DNA of 64,000 bases. Origin: JAADJA01 sp963840975 (lineage in GTDB: Bacteria > Bacteroidota > Bacteroidia > Bacteroidales > JAADJA01). A program made the translations under genes and the position numbers. The DNA lies in assembly GCA_963840975.1 (NCBI GenBank), contig CAWJBC010000006.1:124001-188000 (forward strand), written 5' to 3'. Shown here one piece after another: positions 51,555 through 60,308 of the stretch. Within the stretch, counting starts at the first letter, position 1, and every line of letters begins with the position of its first letter. The notes under the pieces are model-generated. The model had not been told where the DNA came from and did not search any database. It was given only the letters and a program-made list of their open reading frames with translations.

Positions 51555-51562
51555 CAAATATA
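51555..51562 (-). promoter_or_regulatory. -7 box for RR1
   Basis: TATATTTG on the minus strand fits TAnnTTTG, 37 bp upstream of the regulator ATG. It implies that RR1 can be transcribed separately from the genes upstream. Confidence 0.45.
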
Positions 51563-51736
51563 TACATTTTCAGAATCGAAGTTTTGAAGAAACAGGGAAT
51601 CCCAATAATTTTTTTTTTTGAAAGAAAGCCAATTTGAAAATCAACATAAATTATCCCCAAGTGAGAATAATTGTTCGATTCCTAAACCTGCAGCATCAAG
51701 TTTCAACGATTTACGTAAGAATCCGGTAGAAAAAAG

Positions 51737-52378
51737 TCAGGGCTGGAGAAAATCATTTTCGACTGCCCATCGTACCAACCCGGCTGTATTTTTTGCACCG
51801 GCTTTGCTGAGTAAATTTGCACGATGACCTTCAACCGTATGAAAACTAACAAAAAGTTTGTCAGCAATTTCCTGGGTAGAATATTCTTTGCATATCAGGT
51901 TGAGCACATCCAGTTCACGATTGGTTAGTTTGGGGAAAAGTGATTTCGTGTCTTCATTTTTTAATTCCTGGCTGACCAAAGCCATCGAGAGTCTCTCACA
52001 GAAATATTTTTCACCTGAATGAACAGTTCTGATGGCAGCTTCTAAAACATCTTTATCAGCATCCTTTAACAAATAGCCATAGGCGCCGAATTTAATCATT
52101 TGTTTTACAAACCGTTTTTCACCAAATTGTGACAGGGCAATTACCCTCGAAAGTGGGAATTTTTTACTTATAATTTTTGTGCAATCAAGCCCGTCCATTT
52201 TAGGCATGTTGATATCCATCAGGACGATATCAACCTTTTCTCCAGTTTCCAATGCTCTGATTACCTGGTAACCATCATAAACTTCATGAACAAAATTGAA
52301 ATCAGGGATATCGTGAAGGGTAGCTTTTATACCATCAATCAGCAGTTGGTGATCATCGGCAATTAAAATATTGATCAT
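51737..52378 (-). CDS. NarL/FixJ-family response regulator (RR2)
   Basis: A 213-residue paralog of RR1 with the same receiver (IADDHQLLIDGIKATL, phosphoacceptor in VDIVLMDINMPKMDG, LSQF, LLKDA) and LuxR-type helix-turn-helix (LTNRELDVLNLICKEYSTQEIADKLFVSFHTVEGHRANL). It ends in the same ...TAGLVRWAVEN segment as RR1. Two possible -7 boxes lie upstream (52405-52412 and 52420-52427). It lies 97 bp downstream of HK1, so it is the most likely cognate of that kinase. Confidence 0.9.
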   Translation of the reverse strand: MINILIADDHQLLIDGIKATLHDIPDFNFVHEVYDGYQVIRALETGEKVDIVLMDINMPKMDGLDCTKIISKKFPLSRVIALSQFGEKRFVKQMIKFGAYGYLLKDADKDVLEAAIRTVHSGEKYFCERLSMALVSQELKNEDTKSLFPKLTNRELDVLNLICKEYSTQEIADKLFVSFHTVEGHRANLLSKAGAKNTAGLVRWAVENDFLQP

Positions 52379-52404
52379 CGGATTGTTTTTTAGTTATTGC
52401 CTGA

Positions 52405-52427
52405 CAAATTTAACCAAAACAAAAATA
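52405..52427 (-). promoter_or_regulatory. Overlapping -7 boxes for RR2
   Basis: Minus-strand TAAATTTG (52405-52412) and TATTTTTG (52420-52427) both fit TAnnTTTG, 26-50 bp upstream of the ATG. This suggests RR2 has its own promoter besides any read-through from HK1. Confidence 0.4.
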
Positions 52428-52475
52428 AATTGCAAGCAATTTTCTGATTTACTTATATCATTGGTGTCATTTTTA

Positions 52476-54575
52476 TCATTTCTTAACCACAGGCACCTGC
52501 ATGAAAAATGTTGATCCTTTGCCAGGATTTGATTCTATGGTAACATCCCCATTCAAAAATTTTATCCTCGACAAAATACTCTTCAAGCCAATGGTCTTTA
52601 GTTTTAGCATTTCGTCAACATTGAATCCTTTACCATCATCCGAGAATTGAATACTTATATGCGTGGGAAGAAGGTTAATGATTAACGAGATTGTATTTGC
52701 ATCTGCATGTTTAACAGAATTATTAACCATTTCCTGGATAATCCTGTAAAGCATGATCTCCAGGTTTTCGGGCATGCGCGAAGAAATATTTCCTTCGACG
52801 GACAAATCAGCTTTGATTTTTCCCGATTCGTTCATTTGTTCAAACAAATCTGCCAACGCCTCAAAAAAGCCAAGCTTTGTCAATAACCCGGGCATCATGT
52901 TATGAGAAATTCTTCTGACATCACCAGTGGCTTGTTCTAACAAATTTGTTGCTTTTTCAATCAGCGATTGATTTTCCGGAATTTTAGATTTTAATGATGA
53001 AAATTGCATCTTTACTGTTGAAAGCAGCACACCCAAACCATCATGAAGTTCAGTAGCAATGCGTTTTCGTTCCTCTTCCTGTCCATTCACGATCGAACTT
53101 GCAGCCAGCAGTTTCTTTTCTTCTTCCAATTGCACTATTTTCTGTTCGGCGATAATTTTTTCCTTTCGGGCTTTATACCTGATAAAAATCAAAATGAAAA
53201 CAGCAATCAAGATCAACCCAAGACCTGAAAAGAAAATCATATTTTTCTGATTGGTTCTTTTTCGTAATGTGAGGTCTTTCTGTAAGTTAATGTTTTCAAG
53301 GTTAAGAATCTTTGCCTGGTCCTTTTCCTTTTCATATTTCAGGGTCATGCCGGCAATTGCCTTTTTCGACTCTATATTCAGAGCGCTATCTTTAAGGCTA
53401 TAATATTTAGATTGATAATTAAAAGCATTTTTATAGTCCTGTTTTGTTTCATAAATCTTGTAAATATTATAGTAAACACTTGAAAGCTCATTATAATAGC
53501 CTTCTCCCTCTAAGATGTTGATAACTGAATCATAATAAATTAATGCCAGGTTTGCGTTTCCTTTTCTCTCATAGATCAATCCTTTATGTAAAAAACTACT
53601 GGAAAGTACGTCAATATCACCCGTAATTTTAGCAATCGAAGCTGATTTATTATAATATTCCAGCGCTTTATCATATTGTTTTTGATCGTCGTAAAAGTTG
53701 CCCAGATTTATATAAATGGAAGATAATTCCGACTGATCATTTATCTTTTCAGCCAACTCTGTTGCCAGTAAAAAATAGCGTAATGCTTCTTCAAATTTTA
53801 ATTCTTTAGTATGAATGATTGCGAGATATTTATAAGCATTAACTTCCAGGTCCGGACGATCAAATTCCTGGCTTAACGAAATACTTCTCTGTGCATATTC
53901 TTTGGCTTTCTCGTAATCTTGATTAAGCATATAAATATTGGCAATATTTACCAACCCCACTCCCAATTGAGCTTCTTGTCCGGTTTTTTCGCACAACTTG
54001 ATGAAATTAAAGAAATAAAAGGCTGCAGAATCATAATTGCCCAAAGTTTCATGCAAACTGCCAAGAGAATTACTAATAAAGATAATCCCTGTCGAATCGT
54101 GTAATTGGTGAAACAGAACTTTAGCTTTAGTGAAATACTCAAGGGCTTGCTCCTGCTCGTTTTTGTTTAATAAAATTATTCCCATCAAATTATAATTGTG
54201 TGCCAGTTGTCCTTTTATTTGCAATGAGTCATTTATTATAATTGATTTTTGGTTGAATAAAATAGCTGTATCCAAATTACCGGTTTTCATGTATATAATA
54301 CCCCGTTCAAACCAGGATCCGGCGATTCCTTTTCCAAAATTTAAATCCTTTGAAAGTTGTTCTGCCTGATCACATAATTTTAACGAAAACGCTTTATTGG
54401 TCCTGCCATATTTGCGACTTATTTTCAACAAATCCAATACTTTACTCGTATCATTTTCTTGTTTTGCCAAAGTTAATTCGAGACTGTCTTGGGTGTTTTC
54501 CTGACCATAATTAGCTGTTGATAAAACTAAAAGAATGATCAAACAAAAAGTAAGTTTTATATTCATCACTATCAT
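52476..54575 (-). CDS. TPR sensor histidine kinase (HK1)
   Basis: A 699-residue sensor kinase. A signal peptide (about residues 7-24) is followed by an extracytoplasmic TPR array of nine or so helix pairs (about 45-400), a juxtamembrane coiled coil, one membrane helix (about 446-465), a second coiled coil, then HisKA_3 with the phosphoacceptor H511 in TELHDGLG. The HATPase has N-box IQEMVNNSVKHA, G1 DDGKGF and GLKSI. HisKA_3 kinases pair with NarL-type regulators, exactly as found downstream. It is paralogous to HK2 over its whole length. The signal sensed is unknown. An alternative ATG lies three codons later. Confidence 0.9.
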   Translation of the reverse strand: MIVMNIKLTFCLIILLVLSTANYGQENTQDSLELTLAKQENDTSKVLDLLKISRKYGRTNKAFSLKLCDQAEQLSKDLNFGKGIAGSWFERGIIYMKTGNLDTAILFNQKSIIINDSLQIKGQLAHNYNLMGIILLNKNEQEQALEYFTKAKVLFHQLHDSTGIIFISNSLGSLHETLGNYDSAAFYFFNFIKLCEKTGQEAQLGVGLVNIANIYMLNQDYEKAKEYAQRSISLSQEFDRPDLEVNAYKYLAIIHTKELKFEEALRYFLLATELAEKINDQSELSSIYINLGNFYDDQKQYDKALEYYNKSASIAKITGDIDVLSSSFLHKGLIYERKGNANLALIYYDSVINILEGEGYYNELSSVYYNIYKIYETKQDYKNAFNYQSKYYSLKDSALNIESKKAIAGMTLKYEKEKDQAKILNLENINLQKDLTLRKRTNQKNMIFFSGLGLILIAVFILIFIRYKARKEKIIAEQKIVQLEEEKKLLAASSIVNGQEEERKRIATELHDGLGVLLSTVKMQFSSLKSKIPENQSLIEKATNLLEQATGDVRRISHNMMPGLLTKLGFFEALADLFEQMNESGKIKADLSVEGNISSRMPENLEIMLYRIIQEMVNNSVKHADANTISLIINLLPTHISIQFSDDGKGFNVDEMLKLKTIGLKSILSRIKFLNGDVTIESNPGKGSTFFMQVPVVKK

Positions 54576-54691
54576 ATTAAAATTAGTAGTGTTGGTAAAT
54601 GCATCAAATTATCAGCGTCATTACCGACAATAAAGATAATTTGTTTTCAAATAAGAACGCAAAAACAATTTGGTTTTACTTCCGGATATGG

Positions 54692-55003
54692 CTAATAAAC
54701 CTGAGCATCGTGGGTATTAATTGTATTTCTACCGGTAGAATTGCCATTCAAATCAAATACTTCGGTTGAAACGTCGCGTTGCTGACCATCCCATGGAAAT
54801 TCTTTTATTGCTTCTGCTGTCCGGGATTCTGTTTTGATACCCGACAGTTCAATTCCGTATTCAATGGTCGTTAGCAATGAAGTTTCAACAAATTTAGTTT
54901 CTTTAAGTGTTTGACCGGGAGGAAAATAAACTGCAACATGTGATTTAAGTTTCGATCCGTCAGCCTTTTTAAATAATCTGGAAAATGGCTCATAGTAATT
55001 CAT
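54692..55003 (-). CDS. Unrecognised 103-residue protein between the two kinases
   Basis: No family is recognised. The 103 residues lack a signal peptide or membrane helix, so the protein is presumably cytosolic. The first half (SKLKSHVAVYFPPGQ) looks like a beta-rich domain. The rest has a mixed strand/helix character ending NTINTHDAQVY. It lies 48 bp after HK2 and 116 bp before HK1 on the same strand, so it is very probably co-transcribed with HK2. Only one further copy-like context exists: the other small unknowns at 57214 and 57710 flank HK2 on the other side. None of the three resembles another by eye. Confidence 0.6.
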   Translation of the reverse strand: MNYYEPFSRLFKKADGSKLKSHVAVYFPPGQTLKETKFVETSLLTTIEYGIELSGIKTESRTAEAIKEFPWDGQQRDVSTEVFDLNGNSTGRNTINTHDAQVY

Positions 55004-55051
55004 AGCTTTAAATTTTTAAGTTTAACATTCATTCATTGAGATATATTTGAA

Positions 55052-57172
55052 TTAATTTTCAACTTTATTATATTTTTCAGGTTCAACCGGTATTTCAAAA
55101 TCATACTTTACTCCCTCATTTAGTTTTGAATCAATTTTTAAGTCACCCTGTAAAAAACCAACCCTTGATTGAATACTGGTTAATCCAAGTGATTTTGATT
55201 CAAGTGTTTTATCCAGATCAAACCCTTTGCCATCATCGGAATAATTTATTTTTAAAAGTTTAGGAAGGATTTCCATCCGAAGGAAAACCTTGCCGGCATT
55301 GGCATGTTTAAGTGTATTGTTCACCATTTCCTGGAGGATGCGGTAAAGCATTATTTCCTTGTTTTCGGAGAAACGAACGGTTTCGCCAATAATTTCAATT
55401 CGAGCTGTCAGGTCAGGCAAATCATTGAGGTTATCAAACAAATCTTCTAAAGCTTCGAATAATCCAAATTTTGTTAATAATCCCGGCATCATGTTATGCG
55501 ATATTTTCCTTACATCGCCTGTCGCCTGCTCAAGTAATTTGGTTGCTCTTTCTATCAGGGGACGGTTTTCGGGACTCTTGTCCTTAATGGCACTAAACTG
55601 CATTTTGGCTGTTGAAAGCAACACACCCAGGCCATCGTGAAGTTCTTTGGCTATACGTTTGCGTTCAACTTCCTGCCCTTCAACTATAGCACGTGCAGCA
55701 AAGAATTTTTTCTCGTCTTCCAGTTGCCTTATTTTTTGTTCAGCTATAATTTTATCTTTTCTGGTTTTATGCCTGTAAAATCCGAAAGCAAACAGTATGA
55801 CCACGATGGAGCCAAAACCTGTGAACATGTAAATATTTCTTTGGTTGGTCCGCTTTCTCAGTTCCAGGCCTTTTGATAGATTTTCATTTTCCAGTAAAAG
55901 TATATGACCCTGATCTTTTTCTTTTTCGTATTTGAGTTGCAAATTGGTAATGGTTTCATTCTTTTCAACATTAAATATTGAATCTTTTAATGCGACCTGT
56001 TCAGTTTGAATCTTATAGGCTTTTTCAAAGTCCCCCATAAGCTCATACGTTTTATGAATATTATATAAAACTTCAATAATTCTGTTTGGCAGAGCAGTTA
56101 GCCTGGCGATTACCAAACATGAATCATATATTTTCAATGCCTCCTTGTAATTTTTCCTGCGTTCATAAATCAACCCGATATTTTTATAAGCAGCAATGAG
56201 TCCATCAATATAACCTGCCTTTTCATAAAAATCTTTTGCCGAGTTATAATAAACCAGTGCCTTATTATAGTCTTTCAATTTTTCATAAATGTTGCCTATA
56301 TTGTTATTTACATTTGCTAACCCAGAAATATTATTGGTCTTGTTGTTTTGATCCAGACAAATATTATAGAATTTCAGCGCCTCATCATATTTTCCCTCAT
56401 CATAGGAAATATTTCCGAGGTTGTTGTTCGCTATGCTTAAAAATCTTACATTATTGTATTTGATATTTATTTGGATACTTTCAAGGAAGTAGTACCTGGC
56501 TTTGGAAAAATCTAATAGTTCGTAATAGGAGATCCCAAGATTGACATATCCTTTACCTAATCCTTCCTCGTTGTTTAGTTTTTCGCAGAGTTTGAGGTAA
56601 TCAAGAAAAAAAAGAATTGCAGAATCATACTCTGCCTGCCTCATGTACACAATTCCCAGGCTGTTTAATGAATTCATATAACCGGAGGAATCTCCAATCT
56701 CCTTATAGATTGAGAAAGCCTTCAGGTAGTAATTACGTGCAGGCAAATGCCCCTCCGTTCGGAAAATAATTCTACCATGATTTAAATAACTGTCTGCCAA
56801 TCTCTTTTCATCCCCAGTCGAATCGGATAAATGAGTTGCTTTTCTGCTAAAGATCAGGGCTGAGTCAAATTGCCCTGTAATAGTGTAAATATTGCTTTTC
56901 AACAGGATAGCGTCTATGATCCCGGTTGCAAATTTTAACTTTGAGGACAAATCGTAAGCCCGGATAGCATATTTCATTGCTTTGTTCGGATCGTTGTTGA
57001 CGTATTCACCGCTAATCAATAGCAATGATTTTACTTTGGAGGTATCCTCAGGCTGCTGCTCTATTTTAAGCAGCAGGCTATCAGGATCATAACCTGCAAA
57101 TGAATCAAATACGCTCAGGCAATAAACAACACCTACGAGGACCAATATCCTGACATTTAAGAACAATTTCAT
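55052..57172 (-). CDS. TPR sensor histidine kinase (HK2)
   Basis: A 706-residue paralog of HK1 with the same order: signal peptide, TPR array (about residues 45-400), membrane helix (about 446-466), coiled coil, HisKA_3 with H512 in KELHDGLG, and HATPase with LQEMVNNTLKHA and DDGKGF. The shared DTSKVxxLLxIS near residue 45 shows that even the sensor start is homologous. The two kinases probably arose by tandem duplication, and their sensor domains have since diverged more than the transmitter. It lies 41 bp downstream of the 131-residue gene. Confidence 0.9.
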   Translation of the reverse strand: MKLFLNVRILVLVGVVYCLSVFDSFAGYDPDSLLLKIEQQPEDTSKVKSLLLISGEYVNNDPNKAMKYAIRAYDLSSKLKFATGIIDAILLKSNIYTITGQFDSALIFSRKATHLSDSTGDEKRLADSYLNHGRIIFRTEGHLPARNYYLKAFSIYKEIGDSSGYMNSLNSLGIVYMRQAEYDSAILFFLDYLKLCEKLNNEEGLGKGYVNLGISYYELLDFSKARYYFLESIQINIKYNNVRFLSIANNNLGNISYDEGKYDEALKFYNICLDQNNKTNNISGLANVNNNIGNIYEKLKDYNKALVYYNSAKDFYEKAGYIDGLIAAYKNIGLIYERRKNYKEALKIYDSCLVIARLTALPNRIIEVLYNIHKTYELMGDFEKAYKIQTEQVALKDSIFNVEKNETITNLQLKYEKEKDQGHILLLENENLSKGLELRKRTNQRNIYMFTGFGSIVVILFAFGFYRHKTRKDKIIAEQKIRQLEDEKKFFAARAIVEGQEVERKRIAKELHDGLGVLLSTAKMQFSAIKDKSPENRPLIERATKLLEQATGDVRKISHNMMPGLLTKFGLFEALEDLFDNLNDLPDLTARIEIIGETVRFSENKEIMLYRILQEMVNNTLKHANAGKVFLRMEILPKLLKINYSDDGKGFDLDKTLESKSLGLTSIQSRVGFLQGDLKIDSKLNEGVKYDFEIPVEPEKYNKVEN

Positions 57173-57213
57173 TCCTAACTATTTAAATTAAATAAGTACG
57201 CCCTTTAGGAATG

Positions 57214-57609
57214 CTAATCAGCTACATCCGTAACTTTGGATGTTGTTCCTGCTGGTGAAGTTGTATCAATTATAGTATTTATTACTTGAATTGGGGGAGT
57301 CGATAACCAACTTATTTTTTGAGTTGCCTCTGCATGACTTTTAGTATCATCATTTATTGAATAAGATGCTAAATAAGTAATTTCTATTGACGTTTCCACT
57401 TCCTTTCCTGCTTTTTCTGCGTCCATTAAGAGTTTCTGATCATCAGTACTACCAGTGTATATCTTTGAAGGATTAATAATGCTTTTCAAAATTAATTTTA
57501 ATCCTCCTTTTGTACTGTCAACTATTACTGTTGAATGTATTTCTTCGTTTAAAGGAAAGCATGCTAAACCTGATTCCACTGTTAACGGTGAATTTGTAAC
57601 TTGTGTCAT
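57214..57609 (-). CDS. Unrecognised 131-residue protein upstream of HK2
   Basis: No family is recognised. There is no signal peptide or membrane helix. The composition is rich in threonine, serine and isoleucine, with a beta-strand-like pattern (STVIVDSTKGGLKLILKSI, then VETSIEITYLASYSI) and a proline/threonine-rich tail. It may be a soluble beta-sandwich protein. It lies 41 bp before HK2, so it is likely co-transcribed with it and perhaps made together with the sensor. The link to signalling is positional only. Confidence 0.55.
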   Translation of the reverse strand: MTQVTNSPLTVESGLACFPLNEEIHSTVIVDSTKGGLKLILKSIINPSKIYTGSTDDQKLLMDAEKAGKEVETSIEITYLASYSINDDTKSHAEATQKISWLSTPPIQVINTIIDTTSPAGTTSKVTDVAD

Positions 57610-57709
57610 AACTTTAAATTTTAGTGGTTAATTAATAATGTTTTGTTTTGAAAATATCTACTAAAATACGATTATTCACGCTCTGAAAGCAAGTTTTTTC
57701 TTAAAATTT

Positions 57710-58027
57710 TCATTGCAACAATTCAATATCCGAATTTTCGGCAGCATTAATCTTTACTCCCTTCACCCAATCGGGTAAGCTCTTCACCCGAAAAACCACT
57801 TCAATATCAAGCTCAACATTGGTCAACTCTTCGCCGGAGGTATCAAGCACAAAATCGAGTTCATAAATACCGTCTTCAGGAATTGTTTTGTACTCGCGGG
57901 GCACTAAAACAGGTGCGATGAGTTTTCTCAATTCAGCAATACCTTTGGCCTTTATTGCCATCAAATCCGGTTCAGTATCTTCCTTTATTATCCGGATATC
58001 TTTTACAAAGCGTATTTTCCCATTCAT
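57710..58027 (-). CDS. Unrecognised 105-residue protein, first gene of the island
   Basis: No family is recognised. A soluble 105-residue protein without signal peptide. The N-terminal half has a helix (LMAIKAKGIAELRKLIAP). The C-terminal half is strongly beta (GIYELDFVLDTSG, then VELDIEVVFRVK) and acidic. It begins 30 bp from the right-hand 48-bp repeat and is followed after 100 bp by the 131-residue gene on the same strand. It is the outermost gene of the island. Confidence 0.55.
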   Translation of the reverse strand: MNGKIRFVKDIRIIKEDTEPDLMAIKAKGIAELRKLIAPVLVPREYKTIPEDGIYELDFVLDTSGEELTNVELDIEVVFRVKSLPDWVKGVKINAAENSDIELLQ

Positions 58028-58057
58028 GAAGCAATATTAATATCCGTTTTAGATAAT

Positions 58058-58105
58058 TATATAGATGAAAACCACTGAAAAAAAAAACGGCTGAAAACCT
58101 CCATT
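58058..58105. repeat. 48-bp direct repeat, copy B
   Basis: Exact copy of 50417-50464 in the same orientation, just beyond the start of the 105-residue gene. The copies delimit a 7.6-kb segment. Confidence 0.85.
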
Positions 58106-58240
58106 GAGATTCATTGATCAGATGGCAAAATCGCAATATTTTCCTTCTATTTAGTTGATGAATGGTATTTTACATCAGGCACAATTTATATTATTCACTA
58201 TTAAGCCTCACCTATTTTTTTCAGAAATTTGGCAGGTTGC

Positions 58241-58350
58241 CGAATAAAACAGGGTCAGTCGCATACGAATGGGTAGGATTGGCGATAAAAACAGGGTCAG
58301 TCGCATACGAATGGGTAGGGTTGACGAATAAAACAGGGTCAATCGCATAC
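58241..58350. repeat. 42-bp tandem repeat, 2.6 copies
   Basis: Units at 58241-58282 and 58283-58324 and a partial one at 58325-58350 share acagggtcagtcgcatacg, with a few substitutions. The 42-bp period is divisible by three, so the plus-strand frame reads a 14-residue repeat (TGSVAYEWVGL and three more). No promoter, start or family supports a gene. It lies in the gap between the island and the polyprenyl synthase; the rest of that gap is unremarkable. Confidence 0.8.
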
Positions 58351-58410
58351 TATAAGATCAGTCAGACGAAAAAAAGTGCCGCTGTAGCACGCAACATGGG
58401 GGGCTATTCT

Positions 58411-59385
58411 TTACTTTTTGCGCTCAATCGTAAAATCCACCAACTGCTTCAGTGCGGTTTTTGATTCTGAATCGGAAAATTCATCGAGGATTTGCATGGC
58501 TTTGTCGTGATAGAAAACCATTTTTTGGCGGGCATAATCAATACCGCCGCTTTGGTTCACCCTGCTGATAACACTGGCAACCTTCTCTGGATTGTTATTA
58601 TGGTTTTTTACAATATTGATGATCTTTCTTTTTTCGACAAAGCCAGAATTGTTCAGCAGGTAGATCAAAGGAAGGGTCATTTTCCGTTCTTTGATGTCAA
58701 TTCCGTTGGGTTTGTCCGCACTTTTCGAAGATTCATAATCAAAAATGTCGTCCTTGATCTGAAAGGCTATTCCAACATTCTCGCCGAAGGTTTTCATTTT
58801 CTTTATCATATCAGGTTCAGCATTTACCGAAGCCGCCCCGGCAGCGCAGCAGGAGGCAATTAGCGAAGCCGTTTTTTTGCGGATGATTTCGAAATAAATA
58901 TCCTCGCTGATGTCGAGTTTGCGTGCTTTTTCAATCTGGAGCAACTCCCCTTCACTCATTTCGCGGGTAGCTTCCGAAACGATTTTCAGCAGGTCGAATT
59001 CATTGTTATCCAACGAAAGCAGCAATCCTTTCGAAAGCAAATAATCGCCAACCAACACAGCGGCTTTGTTTTTCCAAAGTGCATTGATCGAAAAAAAACC
59101 CCGCCTGATGTTGGAATCATCCACCACATCGTCGTGTACAAGTGTGGCTGTATGGAGCAGTTCGATAAGGGAAGCAGCGGTAAAGGTAGATTCGTTCACC
59201 TCGCCGTTGACCCTTGCACTCAAAAACACAAACATGGGGCGCATTTGTTTGCCTTTGCGCTTAATGATGTAACGGGTAATGATGTCCAGCAGGGCAACAT
59301 TGCTCTTCATTAAGTCCTTGAATTTCTTCTCAAACTCATCAAGGTAAGATTGTATCGGCTGTTTTATTTCGTTGAGTGTCGCCAT
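58411..59385 (-). CDS. ispB: Long-chain polyprenyl diphosphate synthase
   Basis: A trans-prenyltransferase that extends farnesyl diphosphate with IPP to make the side chain of menaquinone. Of 324 residues, the first aspartate-rich motif is DDVVD (residues 85-89) in HDDVVDDSNIRRG, and the second is DDIFD (about 212-216). Residues before the first motif (LIELLHTATLVH) are small-to-medium, consistent with a long chain. Exact chain length is not fixed by sequence. A minus-strand -7 box lies at 59400-59407. The radical SAM gene diverges from it. Confidence 0.9.
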   Translation of the reverse strand: MATLNEIKQPIQSYLDEFEKKFKDLMKSNVALLDIITRYIIKRKGKQMRPMFVFLSARVNGEVNESTFTAASLIELLHTATLVHDDVVDDSNIRRGFFSINALWKNKAAVLVGDYLLSKGLLLSLDNNEFDLLKIVSEATREMSEGELLQIEKARKLDISEDIYFEIIRKKTASLIASCCAAGAASVNAEPDMIKKMKTFGENVGIAFQIKDDIFDYESSKSADKPNGIDIKERKMTLPLIYLLNNSGFVEKRKIINIVKNHNNNPEKVASVISRVNQSGGIDYARQKMVFYHDKAMQILDEFSDSESKTALKQLVDFTIERKK

Positions 59386-59399
59386 GAATTATAATGGTT

Positions 59400-59407
59400 C
59401 AAAATTA
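59400..59407 (-). promoter_or_regulatory. -7 box for polyprenyl synthase
   Basis: TAATTTTG on the minus strand fits TAnnTTTG, 14 bp upstream of the ATG. Confidence 0.4.
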
Positions 59408-59499
59408 ATAGAAAAATGATGATGAGTTTATAATTTTCGGAAATACTTAACGGATATAAATCGCCATAACTTTCATTTCATGTATTTCCTGTATAAAAC

Positions 59500-59507
59500 T
59501 ATTTTTG
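59500..59507 (+). promoter_or_regulatory. -7 box for radical SAM gene
   Basis: TATTTTTG, followed by CAAGG, fits the consensus. It overlaps the first codons of the open frame (59505 TTG), showing that the real start is downstream at 59529. Confidence 0.5.
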
Positions 59508-59528
59508 CAAGGAATAAAATTGGGATTT

Positions 59529-60308
59529 ATGGCGACTTTTCTTTTTGAAGATATCATTTTCGGTCCGGTAAAAAGCAGGCGATTCGGGGTTTCGTTAGGG
59601 ATCAACCTACTGCCTGCAGGTTATAAAAACTGTACCTTTAATTGTATTTACTGCGAATGCGGATGGACATTCAAAAACAAAACAACTGAACATGAGTTGC
59701 CAGTAAGGGAAGACATTTATGCGATGCTTGAGAAAAAACTCATGGAAATGAAGTCACTTGGACAATCGCCTGATAATATAACCTTTGCCGGAAACGGCGA
59801 ACCCACCATCCATCCTGAGTTTGCAAAAGTAATAGATGACACTATTAAATTAAGAAATCGTTTCTTTCCCAAAGCAGCAATCACCGTTTTGTCCAATTCA
59901 ACCATGCTTCATAAACATGAGGTTGTTGATGCATTGAATAAAATTGAAAACAATGTACTTAAGTTGGATACAGCCATTGAAGAAACATACCGGCTTTTAA
60001 ACCAGCCTTATTCCAAAACTCCCCTCCGGACGATCATTGACAATATCAAACAATTCGATAGCAGACAAATCATCCAGACGCTTTTTATAAGAGGAGAGGT
60101 TAACGGCAAACGGGTTGACAATACAACTCCGGCCGAAATCACAACATGGCTGGAAGTAATAAAAGAAATTGCTCCGCGGTATGTGATGGTTTATCCGATT
60201 GCAAGGGATACACCGGTTGCAGGTCTGGAGAAAATTCCCAAAGCCGAGCTTGATAAAATTTCTTCTATGGTTCAGGCGTTGGGTATAGAAACAAAAACAT
60301 ATTACTGA
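59529..60308 (+). CDS. Radical SAM protein (COG0731-like)
   Basis: A 259-residue radical SAM enzyme. The 4Fe-4S ligands are in CTFNCIYC (Cx3Cx2C), preceded by FGPVKSRRFGVSLGINLLP, the signature start of the COG0731 (wyosine-type Fe-S oxidoreductase-like) group. It also has the GNGEPT motif and the SAM-ribose strand VLSNST. There is no accessory C-terminal Fe-S domain. The ATG at 59529 is fixed by a promoter box at 59500-59507. The stop overlaps the ATG of a 136-residue repeat protein by one base, so the two are translationally coupled. The substrate is unknown; an RNA base or the adjacent protein are possibilities. Confidence 0.88.
   Translation: MATFLFEDIIFGPVKSRRFGVSLGINLLPAGYKNCTFNCIYCECGWTFKNKTTEHELPVREDIYAMLEKKLMEMKSLGQSPDNITFAGNGEPTIHPEFAKVIDDTIKLRNRFFPKAAITVLSNSTMLHKHEVVDALNKIENNVLKLDTAIEETYRLLNQPYSKTPLRTIIDNIKQFDSRQIIQTLFIRGEVNGKRVDNTTPAEITTWLEVIKEIAPRYVMVYPIARDTPVAGLEKIPKAELDKISSMVQALGIETKTYY

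Noticed and set aside
58241..58350. CRISPR-like array
   Set aside because: The units are directly adjacent, with no unique spacers between them, and no cas genes are near.
58162..58464. 100-residue plus-strand frame across the 42-bp repeats
   Set aside because: Its length depends on the repeat period being divisible by three. It has no promoter, no recognised family, and ends inside the antisense of the polyprenyl synthase gene.
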